Positions 23,990 to 34,199 of a DNA stretch of 64,000 nt are shown here, in pieces (position 1 is the first letter of the stretch; the number at the start of each line of letters is the position of its first letter). The notes under the pieces were generated by a model that saw only the letters and a program-made list of their open reading frames with translations, made no database searches and was not told the DNA's origin. Source of the DNA: Mangifera indica (lineage: Eukaryota > Streptophyta > Magnoliopsida > Sapindales > Anacardiaceae); assembly GCF_011075055.1 (NCBI RefSeq), contig NC_058141.1, positions 15,571,639-15,635,638 on the forward strand, read 5' to 3'. Made by a program: the position numbers and the translations under genes.

Positions 23990-24099
23990 GAGGAGTAAGA
24001 CTTCAGTTCCTCCCTCGCGGGCTCCCAATATTTCCATAAATACTAAAGCATTTGCATGGTATATCGGAAGCCTTTGAGGGAGAGAATGGTGTCTTTCCC
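23990..24099 (-). ncRNA. MIR477: MIR477 precursor hairpin (copy 4)
   Basis: The minus strand folds into a long stem. CTCCCTCAAAGGCTTCCGAT on the 5' arm pairs with ATTGGGAGCCCGCGAGGGAG on the 3' arm. The base AAGAC pairs with GTCTT, as in copy 1. The predicted product TCTCCCTCAAAGGCTTCCGA (24064-24083) equals that of copy 1, although loops and flanks have diverged. That is the pattern expected of a selected microRNA. A TATA-like CTTATTTAAACC lies about 65 bases upstream. Confidence 0.8.
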
Positions 24100-25280
24100 A
24101 AATTAGATTTATCAAGACGTTGCTAATTTTTTTCTATTGTAGGACGAATAAGACGCAAATTGGTTTAAATAAGGGTATTTTTTACTATTTTGTTGTGGAA
24201 ATCTAACCCAGAATCCTTGCGTTAAATTGCAGAAGTCTATTCTATATTTATATAGTGCAGCTTCCAGCTCAACACCCACCACGTTATTTTATTGGTTTTT
24301 CAAATCTGTAGGCAAGCTCCATATGCTAGTTACTGTAGCCCAATCTTCAAAGAATAAAAATAAACAATTATGGCAAGAACGACTCTGCTCCAACTGCAAG
24401 GGTCAAGAGAATGTCTCTTTTGCCTGGGAATTTCAACCTTAATAGAGACTGAAACTAATTTAATAATAAAGTTCACATGCACCTCGTGCAAATTCAGAAA
24501 CAGAAAGGAGATCACTATAATCTAGCCACCCACCTAGCTAGTTTCCACTAAAATCAGCCTGGAATGCAGATTGCGTAATGGAACAAACAACCACTAACTT
24601 ATTTGAAGCATCACTGATGCTGCTAAACTGGGAACCTCGGTTTTTCTCTTGTAATCAAATCTAAGCATAAGCTTTTACCTCTAACTTATGATGTTCATAT
24701 TGGATGGAACTCTAGGTCTATAGCTAAATACATGATATTGAGTCCAACAATTTCTCATTACTTATGATTGCCTGCAGTATGATGCAGGCACGCAGCAACA
24801 AACGTTTATCCTCCAGCAACACAGTTGGAACATTATGACGTTTTTGGACAACGTTAACATTCAAATCTAATCTCATCATCTTCATGGACAAACATTCAAT
24901 TCTGTTCTGCTATAATGAAATATTTAATTACTCTGGGATTTTCAGAAACTTATGTATATGTGAAGGGCTAGTATTTTTCGTTAGATTCTCGCATCGAAAT
25001 GTTGAAGGATGAATATTAATTGTTCCTTATTGACAAAGATATTTTTTGGACTCAATTCAAATATATATGTGCAGAATGAGAAATGGGCATTTGCTCGGAG
25101 AAAGTTGAGTGGGAAAGGAGGCGCAATATGTCCAAAGGATTAATGGGATACTTTGGAGAGAGTCAGGCATTTGATTATTCGCAACTCATTATAGTTTTGA
25201 CGTCAAATATTGGCCTGGGTGTGGTCAGCATAAATTCCTAACCTTTTATTATCAATGCGTGTAATGATAAATATCTAACC
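24100..25280. repeat. Duplicated MIR477 segment, right copy (upstream region)
   Basis: Counterpart of the segment at 18.25-19.28 kb, shifted by 5.74 kb at the hairpin and about 6.0 kb at the far end. It holds the putative promoter of copy 4. No protein gene seen. Confidence 0.6.
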
Positions 25281-25550
25281 CATAATTCACAGTTTTATTA
25301 TAATAACTATTAATAAAATAAATAGAATATAGGAGATATGTCTATGTCAATTAATTGAAGGCTTGGAAACGCCGAAGTCATATAATTAGGGTTAGCTTTA
25401 AATAAATAAAAAGGCGGTCGCAAATTTTTCTCGAATAAAGGTGTACTCTCTTACAAAGGCAAAAAGAAAATCGATTTATGTCACTATCGGTAGGGTTTGC
25501 ATATAATACTTAGAAATATGTAAGTAAGATTTCCCATGCTTTAACACCAA

Positions 25551-25621
25551 GCGCATCTGGTGTAGTGGTATCATAGTACCCTCCCACGGTACTGACCGGG
25601 GTTCGATTCCCCGGATGCGCA
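25551..25621 (+). tRNA. tRNA-Gly (CCC)
   Basis: Complete cloverleaf. Acceptor GCGCATC pairs with GATGCGC; D arm with GGTGTAGTGGTATC. The anticodon stem GTACC/GGTAC encloses the loop CTCCCAC (anticodon CCC). The T arm is CCGGGG-TTCGATT-CCCCGG. Internal A and B boxes are intact. A short T run at 25632 could end Pol III transcription. Confidence 0.95.
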
Positions 25622-26047
25622 GTTTACTAGTTTTACTCTCTTCGTTGGAAAATGGAATGTCTCCAAATTTTTGTTTTCCTTGTTTATTTTTTTCCATTGA
25701 ATTTTGTTCGCAAATGTGTTTCTCAACATCCTGCAGTTAAATTATTCACAGTTTTTTATTTTTTTGTTGGTGCATGCTCGGCCGACTTGCTAAAAAATTG
25801 AAAACCTTGCACACCAGTCTTATCCAAATATATCTATCATACTAGTACCACTACATTATTTGATTAGGCAACATTACAACTTTACAACCCTACCCATTAG
25901 AAAGGATCCAGAAATTTCCCTTCGGCAAAAACAGTAATCCCCAAAACAACAAAGTGAAATGAAAATTGAAGCAACCCCAAAAAAAACAAAAGGCAAACAA
26001 ATAGTGTGGCCTTAATCACTTATGATGACAATAATCCTTGAGTGAAG
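25622..26047. other. Spacer and 3' UTR of the next minus-strand gene
   Basis: No separate gene. The part next to 26048 is probably the 3' UTR of the 161-residue protein. Confidence 0.4.
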
Positions 26048-26626
26048 CTATGACTGGGGATCAACGCCAACAGACTTGAGAGTCTCAGCCCGTGGTTTAT
26101 GAGCAAAAGCATCTTTTCTTATGGGATTCCCATGCTCAAACTCCTGAACGTGAGCCACCTTTCTGAAAAAGGATTTCTTCGCCAACTTGTCAGCCTCATC
26201 CACCACCTTATCTGGGAGATAAACTTCTGGCAGCGTCTCTCGTTCCTTCTTCTTAACACGAACTCCTGGTGAATACATGAGCTGCTGCTTCGCCGTGTGT
26301 AGTCCCAGAGACACTGATATGGCTATCATCCCAATCGCCACGAACACCGGCACGAAATCACCCCTTAGTGCTGTTGTTTTACTGCGCTGATGATCCTGAA
26401 GATGGCCGTAATTAGCAGTGGGAGAGTATGCTTTCATTGTTGGAGTTGTTGAGGTGGCGTATGTTGCACTACTGCTTCCCCTTATACCGTTACCCATCAC
26501 TGATCTCAAATAACTCTGAAACATAATCAATAATAAGCAACGTTGGATTTCGAGGATCAAACATGATTATATATGAATAGTCGAACCCTTGAAGCAGTGA
26601 ATACTTACCATTGATCTGAAAGCCAT
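26048..26626 (-). CDS. Conserved plant single-pass membrane protein, function unknown
   Basis: Two exons (minus): 26609-26626 (six codons, MAFRSM, donor ATG|GTAAGT) and 26048-26515; 161 residues. The ATG at 26626 gives the splice; the longer open frame to 26560 runs into the intron. The N-terminus is basic and Ser/Thr-rich (SYLRSVMGNGIRGSSS). One hydrophobic helix lies at about 65-82 (FVPVFVAIGMIAISVSLGL). A charged tail follows with 'GVRVKKKERETLPEV' and ends 'AETLKSVGVDP'. The layout would suit a small organelle-membrane protein with the tail on one side. I recognise it as a conserved plant family but know no function and assign none. A TATA-like TATATAA lies at 26733-26739. Confidence 0.8.
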
Positions 26627-26839
26627 GATTGCAATTTAGTGTAGATGAAGTCAACAGTAAGACTCCAACCGAAAAAGAGATTCTTCACTTGCTTTGATTT
26701 TGATTTCTTAGGTAAATTTTGGATTTGTTGGGTATATAAATTGGAGGGCGACAAAGTAGAGAGGTTTCTGGAGCCACGTAGCACAATTTGGAAGTTACTT
26801 GACACTTGTCAAGAAGTTCAACTGTACGGCATCAAGTAG

Positions 26840-28760
26840 AAGCCTCTTCAAGCTGCACGTCATGTCCCTAGTAAAGAGTATCTAGCTAAAGTGGAGCAGC
26901 GGTTTATCTTTACTTGTGATGTTGGTTATCTCCTGATTTCTCTGTGAATTGGGCCGCACGATTGCGGTTGGTTATCTCCTAATGTCTTTATGAGTTGGGC
27001 TGCACGATTGCGGAGATAACTCTGCTACAAATAATACAAATTTTGAAAGACTTATACTTTAAAAGTTAGTATTTACGATTAAAGAGTCTACGGTTATATA
27101 AATTTTATATTAAAATTTTATATTTTTTTTATATGAAATCCAAATTTTATATTTTACATTTGGGATCCAAACATACTCCAAATCAACTAAGCCTTCCATT
27201 GGCATCTTCTTTTTCATCTCCATTGCTTTTTCAATTAAATCGCCCGGCCAAGCAAATCAGCCATGCACCCATAATGTTTAAGCTCCCCCCAAACCCCAAA
27301 AACAGATTCCATACGTGTATATATCAGTCCCAATGTAACCACACCTGCATAAAAATTAACCAACCCTGCCAGTTAACAAAAACGTATCGATTTCAATCTT
27401 ATTATCCTGAATTTAATCACGAAGTTTCTTTCCATGTTCTAGTTCTCCCAGTTGGGCAGAAGCAGAAAGAGCAGAAACCAAAGCGATATTGTTCGGTTGA
27501 AAATCCAACTCCATTATTTTCTAAAGAGTAGAATGGCCTCGTGACAATGATCAGTCTGGGCATACCCTGCTGCAACGGTACTCCAGGAAACGGCATCATC
27601 ATGAGATGGTATCGTATCAGAACAATTCTCGTGCTTTTGCAACGTCACTCGCTTTCATGTAACCATCAAAATGTATTGTAAAAAACTAAATCTTTGTGAG
27701 AACTTTGATCAAACAAGTCATAAGAGAATTCAGAACAAACAAATCGTCAACAAACCCGAATTTGAATGTTTAAAAGTACATCCTTGTGGCCCGCGAACGA
27801 AGCTTTAACGACAGAAGGAAAAATGAGGTGGAACTACAATATTGCGCATTTGATTTTGAGAGGTGAGGGGCAGAGAGTGTGAACTCTGTTAATACAAACA
27901 TATAAATATAAAAAATATAGATTTTTTTATACAGTAACTTTTTAGCAAACTGTGTATTCAATCAACTGATATTCAAAAAAATGGTATTTATCAAATTTAA
28001 TGAATCAATTTTTTGAATATTTGCTAACAGTTAGAGAAGTCGGAGATAAAAAGGAGATAAATTTTAACATTTCTAAGAGAAGAGAAACCTCAAATATAGG
28101 AAAATAGAGGAGATGAAATCAGAGTTAGAGTTTAAAATTATATAGAAAATATGTTTTGAATTTTTTTATATTTATGAAATACCTTTTAATATATTTCGTA
28201 TCAATTTCTGGGCGTTTCAAAAATAGAAACATTTCTAAAACGGGAAAATGCACCATGGGTTAAGTTTTTGTGCTTCCTAGATTAATACCATATTATACAC
28301 AAAGGTATATAGTTGTCCATAGATTGTCGAATTTTGTTTCATTGTTTTGCGTTTTGTTGAACAACATCTTCCCACCCATCAAGTTTCAAGACTGCCATTA
28401 AATTTTAAATATTTGTTTTAATTGTGAAAGTGCATTTTATCGCTTTGTAAAATATATATTATAGGTTAACATTATTTATACTCGTAAACCCAAAAATTGA
28501 TGTTCGAAGGTTATATTGTGTTAAATAAGCCCCCTCATCCTCTCGAATACAACTAATTTTCTTTATTAACATAAAAAGTAATCACTAAAACTTTATATTT
28601 GATTAAAAAAAATTAAAATTCTAATTTATACTCTTTTAGATTATCATAAAGATTTCAAGTTAAATGATATCATTTTAAGTGCGATTTAGTTAAATTTGTA
28701 ATCAATGAAAAATATTATTAGTATTTTTTTTAATTTTTATAAATATTACTTACTCGGTCA
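26840..28760. other. Intergenic, no gene seen
   Basis: No supported gene. An open frame of 132 codons at 27.13-27.53 kb has no codon bias, no recognisable domain and no splice context. 28.4-28.75 kb is AT-rich. Confidence 0.4.
26921..27012. repeat. Tandem duplication, 46-bp unit, two copies
   Basis: The block from GTTGGTTATCTCCT to GCACGATTGCGG is present at 26921 and again at 26967, with a few differences. Confidence 0.75.
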
Positions 28761-28766
28761 TGGGTG

Positions 28767-28917
28767 GAAAAGCGTCTTTCTTAAACTTCGTGGTGAATAG
28801 GAAAACCTTAGGAGGGCAACTGTGATTTTCATTTAATAATGGGAAAACGTCTTCTCAAACTTCGTGGTGAAAAGGCAAACCTGAGGGGGGCAATAGTAAT
28901 TTTCATTTAATAATGGG
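28767..28917. repeat. Tandem duplication, 74-bp unit, two copies
   Basis: CTTCGTGGTGAA occurs at 28786 and 28860, and ATTTTCATTTAATAATGGGA at 28825 and 28899, both 74 apart. Confidence 0.8.
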
Positions 28918-29005
28918 ATCGTTGGGCTTTAAAGCCTTAAACAGTCTCTTCGTGAACTTAACGAAATGAGTAATATACATCATCAGACTTAGGAAAAACA
29001 AAACC

Positions 29006-29087
29006 CGTGAACGGCAGGATTCGAACCTGCGCGGGCAGAGCCCACATGATTTCTAGTCATGCCCGATAACCACTCCGGCACGTCCAC
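29006..29087 (-). tRNA. tRNA-Ser (AGA)
   Basis: A class II tRNA with a long variable arm. Acceptor GTGGACG pairs with CGTTCAC (one G-T), discriminator G. The anticodon loop is CTAGAAA (anticodon AGA) between GCATGA and TCATGT. The variable arm GGGCTCTGCCC precedes the T arm GCAGG-TTCGAAT-CCTGC. The 82-nt length suits Ser. Confidence 0.95.
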
Positions 29088-29387
29088 GAGGATGTGTGCG
29101 GTTCACAATAAATTTATACTAATATTTAAATCTTTTTTTTGCAATAACTGATCACTCTTTTCCAAAATTAGCTACTTAAGTTCCCCCCTCCCCCCAAAAC
29201 ATAAATTAGTGGTAATTGACTCAGATTCTCATTACCATTTTTGAAGGAGACTGCAAAAGTGGAAGATGCAAAATGTTTTCCACCTATAAAAAGAAAGCTC
29301 ACATGACTCTCGTCGTATCTACTTCCATATTCTCTCTTTCGACTTCTAGTTCTTGTTTATTATTTCATTAATTTCTTTTGGAGAAAG

Positions 29388-29541
29388 AACCCCCACCTGT
29401 CATCAATCTTTTCATAATTCGTCCTTCTTTAACTTTATCTTTTCTTTTACATTGAATAATTAGGAACCCTCCATCTGTCATCAATCTTTTCATAATTCGC
29501 CATTCTTTAACTTTATTTTTTTTTCTACATTGAATAATTAG
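29388..29541. repeat. Tandem duplication, 78-bp unit, two copies
   Basis: CTGTCATCAATCTTTTCATA begins at 29397 and again at 29475. Both copies end in ACATTGAATAATTAG. Confidence 0.85.
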
Positions 29542-30414
29542 TCTCTCTCACTGGTTAAGACTAGTGCAATTAAGGTAAAGTAGAGAGGCATAATAATATT
29601 CTTACTAGAAGATAAATATGATAAAGAGGAAGAATAATGCCAATAGGGGGACCATTTTTCTAATGTGACACGTTTCTGCTGATCTGTGCTCCGTGTCTTT
29701 TCTTCTTTTATCTTTAGTAAAGTGAAAGAACCCAGTTTGTTAGCCATTATTGTCTCGACTTTAAGATCAATATAAGCAAAGTGTGACAGAACAATGAAGC
29801 TGCCATTCTTGGTTTCTCTTCTCTGAACTTCAACGTTTGCGGCACACAGAATGTGGAAGAAAAAGAGAAAGAAGAAGATGATGATGATGATGATGGCGAC
29901 GATGACAGCAATGACGACAAGAAAAGAATGTCATGTGCTGAATAATATTATCCTCTGCTTCCTTTCCGGGACGTAAGGGGCTGAAAAGGCAAGTCATATA
30001 GGCAAAGGGAAGGCAACGCCTTTCTTCCGGGTTTGTTTCATCTTTTGTTCTTTGGTGTAAGCCTATTCTTGCACCATATTATCACTGTAATACCTTGTTT
30101 CAGACACTCTAAAAGGAGATACTGTTAAGAGTTTAGCCGTTTCTCAATGGCAAAAATGGCTACCTAATTGCTATTGTATGTAACTATGTTCTGCTCAATT
30201 TTTTTTTATTCTACTTGTCTGTTTTCCTCCACTTGCAAAGAAATGAAAATATGATGATAATGATAAAAACATAGTGACACTTTTGTCCCTGTAATATGTC
30301 TGCCTCCCAGGATTTTCTGACCTGATCAATGACACTTATCGGAAGGTATGAATCATAAACTACAAATCAAACAGATGTTTCTCTGTACACAAGTTCATAT
30401 CATGGTTTATGCAG

Positions 30415-30538
30415 ATATGGTTAGCGCACACAACAAAATGACAGTGATCCTGAAACTTGAAACCCTCCTAGTACTACTCTTGGTAATATGGTTGGCGCAC
30501 ACAACAAAATGGCAGCGATCCTGAAACTTGAAACCCTC
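30415..30538. repeat. Tandem duplication, 71-bp unit, two partial copies
   Basis: ATATGGTT(A/G)GCGCACACAAC begins at 30415 and at 30486. Each copy continues through GATCCTGAAACTTGAAACCC. Confidence 0.85.
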
Positions 30539-31147
30539 CTGCGCCTGCCCAAATGATGATACGCCATGCTTGTAATGTTTACACGCAGGTTGCGTATAGT
30601 TCTAATATGATGATTCTGTTGTCCAGGTTATTAATATTGATGCAGATAAACCAGAAAAACAAAGGGCATGTAAATATTAATAACTGGAAGTATCAAACCT
30701 AACACATGCCAAAGAAGGTTTCTGCAAAATCATAAGAAAAAGTTCCATCTGATGTTATGAATTCGATTCTTAACTTTCTGCCATAAGCTTTGATGCTGAG
30801 GCAAACAAATGTGACCCAAAACATATAAAAGTTCAACCTTTCTATATTCATTTTGGAGGCACCATGTGCAAAATGAGAAATAGACGAGGAAAAAGGAGGA
30901 GGGATTGTACTTATTACTATGTGATCAGATACAATTATATCATGTAATTTTTTTTTTCTCAACAGTCAGATATAGTAAGCCTGGGGTAGAACTTCTTTGA
31001 CTACAAAAATCATGTGGCCCACACAATACAGGGGAACCATAGTCTGTCATATTGCTTGAATAACCCGATCAACTACTTGTTTATTTACTAATTTTACTTA
31101 TCAAATTCACCGCTGTCTAGTGATCTGCTGATCACCAGAACACTGCC

Positions 31148-34100
31148 TCAGCCAAGATCTAGACTCTTTTTCATAGCTTCATAAATCAAGTATGTAATGC
31201 TCGCAGCAGGCACAACCTTGAGAAGATTCGGAAAAATTCCTTTGTAGAAACCTCTATAACCTTCATTATGAAGGGTTCTCCAAAATACATCAGACATTCC
31301 CTTATAAGCAGCAGCAGAATTAGAGCGTTGAGCTTGCATTCTGGATGGCAAGAACACCTTTAAGTCAAAATGAGTGTGAAAAGGATACACTATAACCACT
31401 TCAGAAAACTTTCACAATTGCCAAAGAAAATACTGTTCATGCATAACATGATACCTGGTTCTGATAACCTGCAATGGATAAACACATGTTGCTCCAAGAC
31501 CTCCTGAAATTGTACCACAACCCAGCTGCACAATAGGGCCAGGTTCTACAGAAAATATAAAAGGTTTTAAGAGTGCAATTTTTCAAATATTCAGAATATA
31601 CAAATCTGAGAAATGAACAAAATGTTCAAAGCACAGAGGGAAGATTGTACCGCTTTCATGAAAAAAGTAACTCTTAGACAAATCTTTCAGAGTTTCATAG
31701 ACAGCAAGGTCAATGCCAGCATAAGGGATAATCCCAAGAAGAGAAGGAACAAGACCTTTATAGAAGGCCCGAGGACCCTCATGAACCCAGATATCCTTTG
31801 TTAAAGTCCCCAACTTCAAGGCCTTTCCACCTTCAAGGGAACACGTCTGTAACCGAGTTTTTACAAGATCCAATGGATAGATAGCAGTTTGTGCCACTCC
31901 ACCTGCCATACCACCGGCCAAAAGTCTACCGGAAGGGCCTATATTATCCTTGTCTTCCCCCATAATATCTCCAACTACATTTTTTAAAATTTCATATGCA
32001 TAAAACTTTATGGCACTTTCAGGTGCAACCTTCAGGACATTTAACCCATTACCTCGGAAAAACCCCAACAAACCCTCATCCTTCCATATCTTTCTAATAG
32101 TAGGCACGATACGAGAATTTCCTGTCTGGACTTGCAAAACCACTTTCAGACGATCAAGAGGCGCAGTTGCAGTACGAGAAGCAGCTCCTGCAATTCCTCC
32201 TGCAATAAAAAATTTGCTTCTCTGAACATGTTTACTGATACCTTCTGGAATAACAGCCTGTTCTCCAATATCTACAAGGCATACCCTTTCCCAGTGATGA
32301 TATATGTTCTCAATTGTCACTTCATGAGGATAGAGTAGAAGGAAATCCCGCCATTCTTCAAAAGTTATGATTCCATTATTATCCTTATCCACATGCTCAA
32401 CAAATCGGGCAAGTTCATCATCACTAATTTCAATCCCTGAAAATAGAAACTGCCACAGCTTATAAGATTGAAAAAACTAACAGAACCAAAATTCATGAAC
32501 CAGGAAATGCTTCCACCAAAGGCCAAACAAGAAATAATTAGAAATAATCATACAATGGTACCACCAAATGCATGGAGTAAATTCAAGGGAAAAGAAAATA
32601 GTTAAAAGAAACTTAGACACAGTAGTCTGTACAAAGCTGTTGAGCAGTATCAAAGACAAATTAATTGTAGCTCCCAAAGCTCTATACAAATCATAGATTG
32701 GGGTCTACTAGAGTTTGAGAATACAGGAATAAAAACATGAAGAACAATGAGGGATTAAAGTCATCCTATCCTCTTTATGAAAAAGCCAAAGGAACCTTAA
32801 CAATTCCTTACACAGACCAGAAAGAATTCCACTCAAGATACAGGTAAAAAAGGTTCACACAAATTATTGAAAGATGACAGGTGGAGGCACCCTATGTACT
32901 CCAGCAATTTTCAAACTCCAATCAACATTGATTTAAACAGTTGTTCTTTTTATAACAATCACAATATGAGAATGGCCTTCACTTGTTTAAAATGACTACT
33001 ACAGAATATGAGATGTGGCAGCCACAACTAAACCCTCTAACACGATAAGAAGTCAAATTTGCAATTTCAGTAGTAGGAATAGGATTCGTGGAGGAAAATG
33101 GATATGGAATAAGATGGCTAAAAGAAGAATGGCAGATACAGACAATCAAAACATTTGAACTTTGAGCTCTATTACAAGAAAGAGATGAAGGAAAATTTTC
33201 AAAGGGCAAACTCTCCAACTCCCATGTATTTACACAAGAAAAACTTCTCCTTCCCTAGGCAGAACCCCAGTATTGAGTCTCACATCCCAAGCGAAACTTC
33301 AATTAAAAAAGAACATCCATCTCATACACTAAGAGAAACTGAAACGGATCAAACTTACCTATGCGGATAAGGTAGGATCGGGCTGAACTTATTTTGGTAA
33401 CAGCCCCTCCTCAATTTCCCTATAAGCACAAGTAGCAGCGAAACACAAAGATACGCATTCAGGGGGAAAATCAATTAAAATCAAATCTTTACTTTTTATC
33501 CCACGGTTATAAACGCTTCACAACCAGATTTAAATACTTTGAGTACTTGATGTAGACTGAAGTAGTTGAATTCAAGTGACAAACGTTGCCAATATCAACT
33601 TAACATACCAAACATCGAATCGCATACTTGAAATAAAGCTGAATTAAATGATTTCTGGAATGAAAGAAAGATGCAATAGAACATAGAAAGCAATGTATAC
33701 CAGCCTTAACAAGAGCATCCCAAAGCTCCTCAGGCAAAATGCAACCATTGTGTTCGACATCGATTGCTTGAAACATCCTATAAAGCTCCATCTCTTTGTC
33801 ATCCATATACCTCTTGAACTCGTGATAATCCACGCGTCCATCTCTATTCGCATCGCACACTTTCAACAAATCTTTGGCGTAAATATACTCCGGCGGAATC
33901 TGAAGAGCCGACAAACCCTTCTCGATCTGTGCATAATCCAAATACCCGATATCTGCCGCATCAAAGAAATTAAACAAGCCCCGAATCCGAACATCTCTCT
34001 CTTCTTTGCTTTCTCGCAATGCTAACAGTACATGATCCATGGTAACCGGACCCGATCTCTTGACCGGGTTACAACAACTGGAGCGGGTCGAAGTCGAGGT

Positions 34101-34160
34101 GGTGGACGACTCCATCTTGGGTAATCCGACGTGTTCCACCGCGTGTCCTGCCCCGGTCAT
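31148..34160 (-). CDS. APC: Calcium-regulated mitochondrial ATP-Mg/Pi carrier (SCaMC/APC type)
   Basis: Four exons (minus): 33701-34160, 31651-32436, 31455-31545, 31148-31340; 509 residues. The N-terminal third holds EF-hand loops: [12 protein letters not shown] and [12 protein letters not shown] are canonical, [12 protein letters not shown] is near-canonical, and the first ([12 protein letters not shown]) is weaker. Three mitochondrial-carrier repeats follow, with signatures [20 protein letters not shown] and [10 protein letters not shown]. The Gln in the third is usual in this subfamily. Known: these inner-membrane carriers exchange ATP-Mg for phosphate, switched on by calcium bound to the EF-hand domain facing the intermembrane space. 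The '[20 protein letters not shown]' stretch starts repeat two. The first intron (32437-33700) is long. Confidence 0.95.
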
Positions 34161-34199
34161 TTGCTCTCAACAATCGTCAAATTTCGATATTAGCTGGTG

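Larger units (their letters stand above)
29088..31147. other. Intergenic and 3' flank of the mitochondrial carrier gene
   Basis: No protein gene supported. It contains a (GAT)n run at about 29,877-29,894 and two local tandem duplications listed separately. The last few hundred bases are probably carrier-gene 3' UTR. Confidence 0.4.

Noticed and set aside
27133..27531. 132-codon open frame on the plus strand
   Set aside because: No recognisable domain, no promoter or splice context, composition like the surrounding spacer.
29940..30040. Possible miR399-like segment (GGCAAAGGGAAGGC) with a partial stem
   Set aside because: The match to miR399 or to its target mimic does not hold over the whole length, and pairing of the arms is poor.
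30699..30962. 87-codon minus-strand frame downstream of the carrier gene
   Set aside because: No similarity to anything recognised. Probably chance sequence in the carrier 3' flank.
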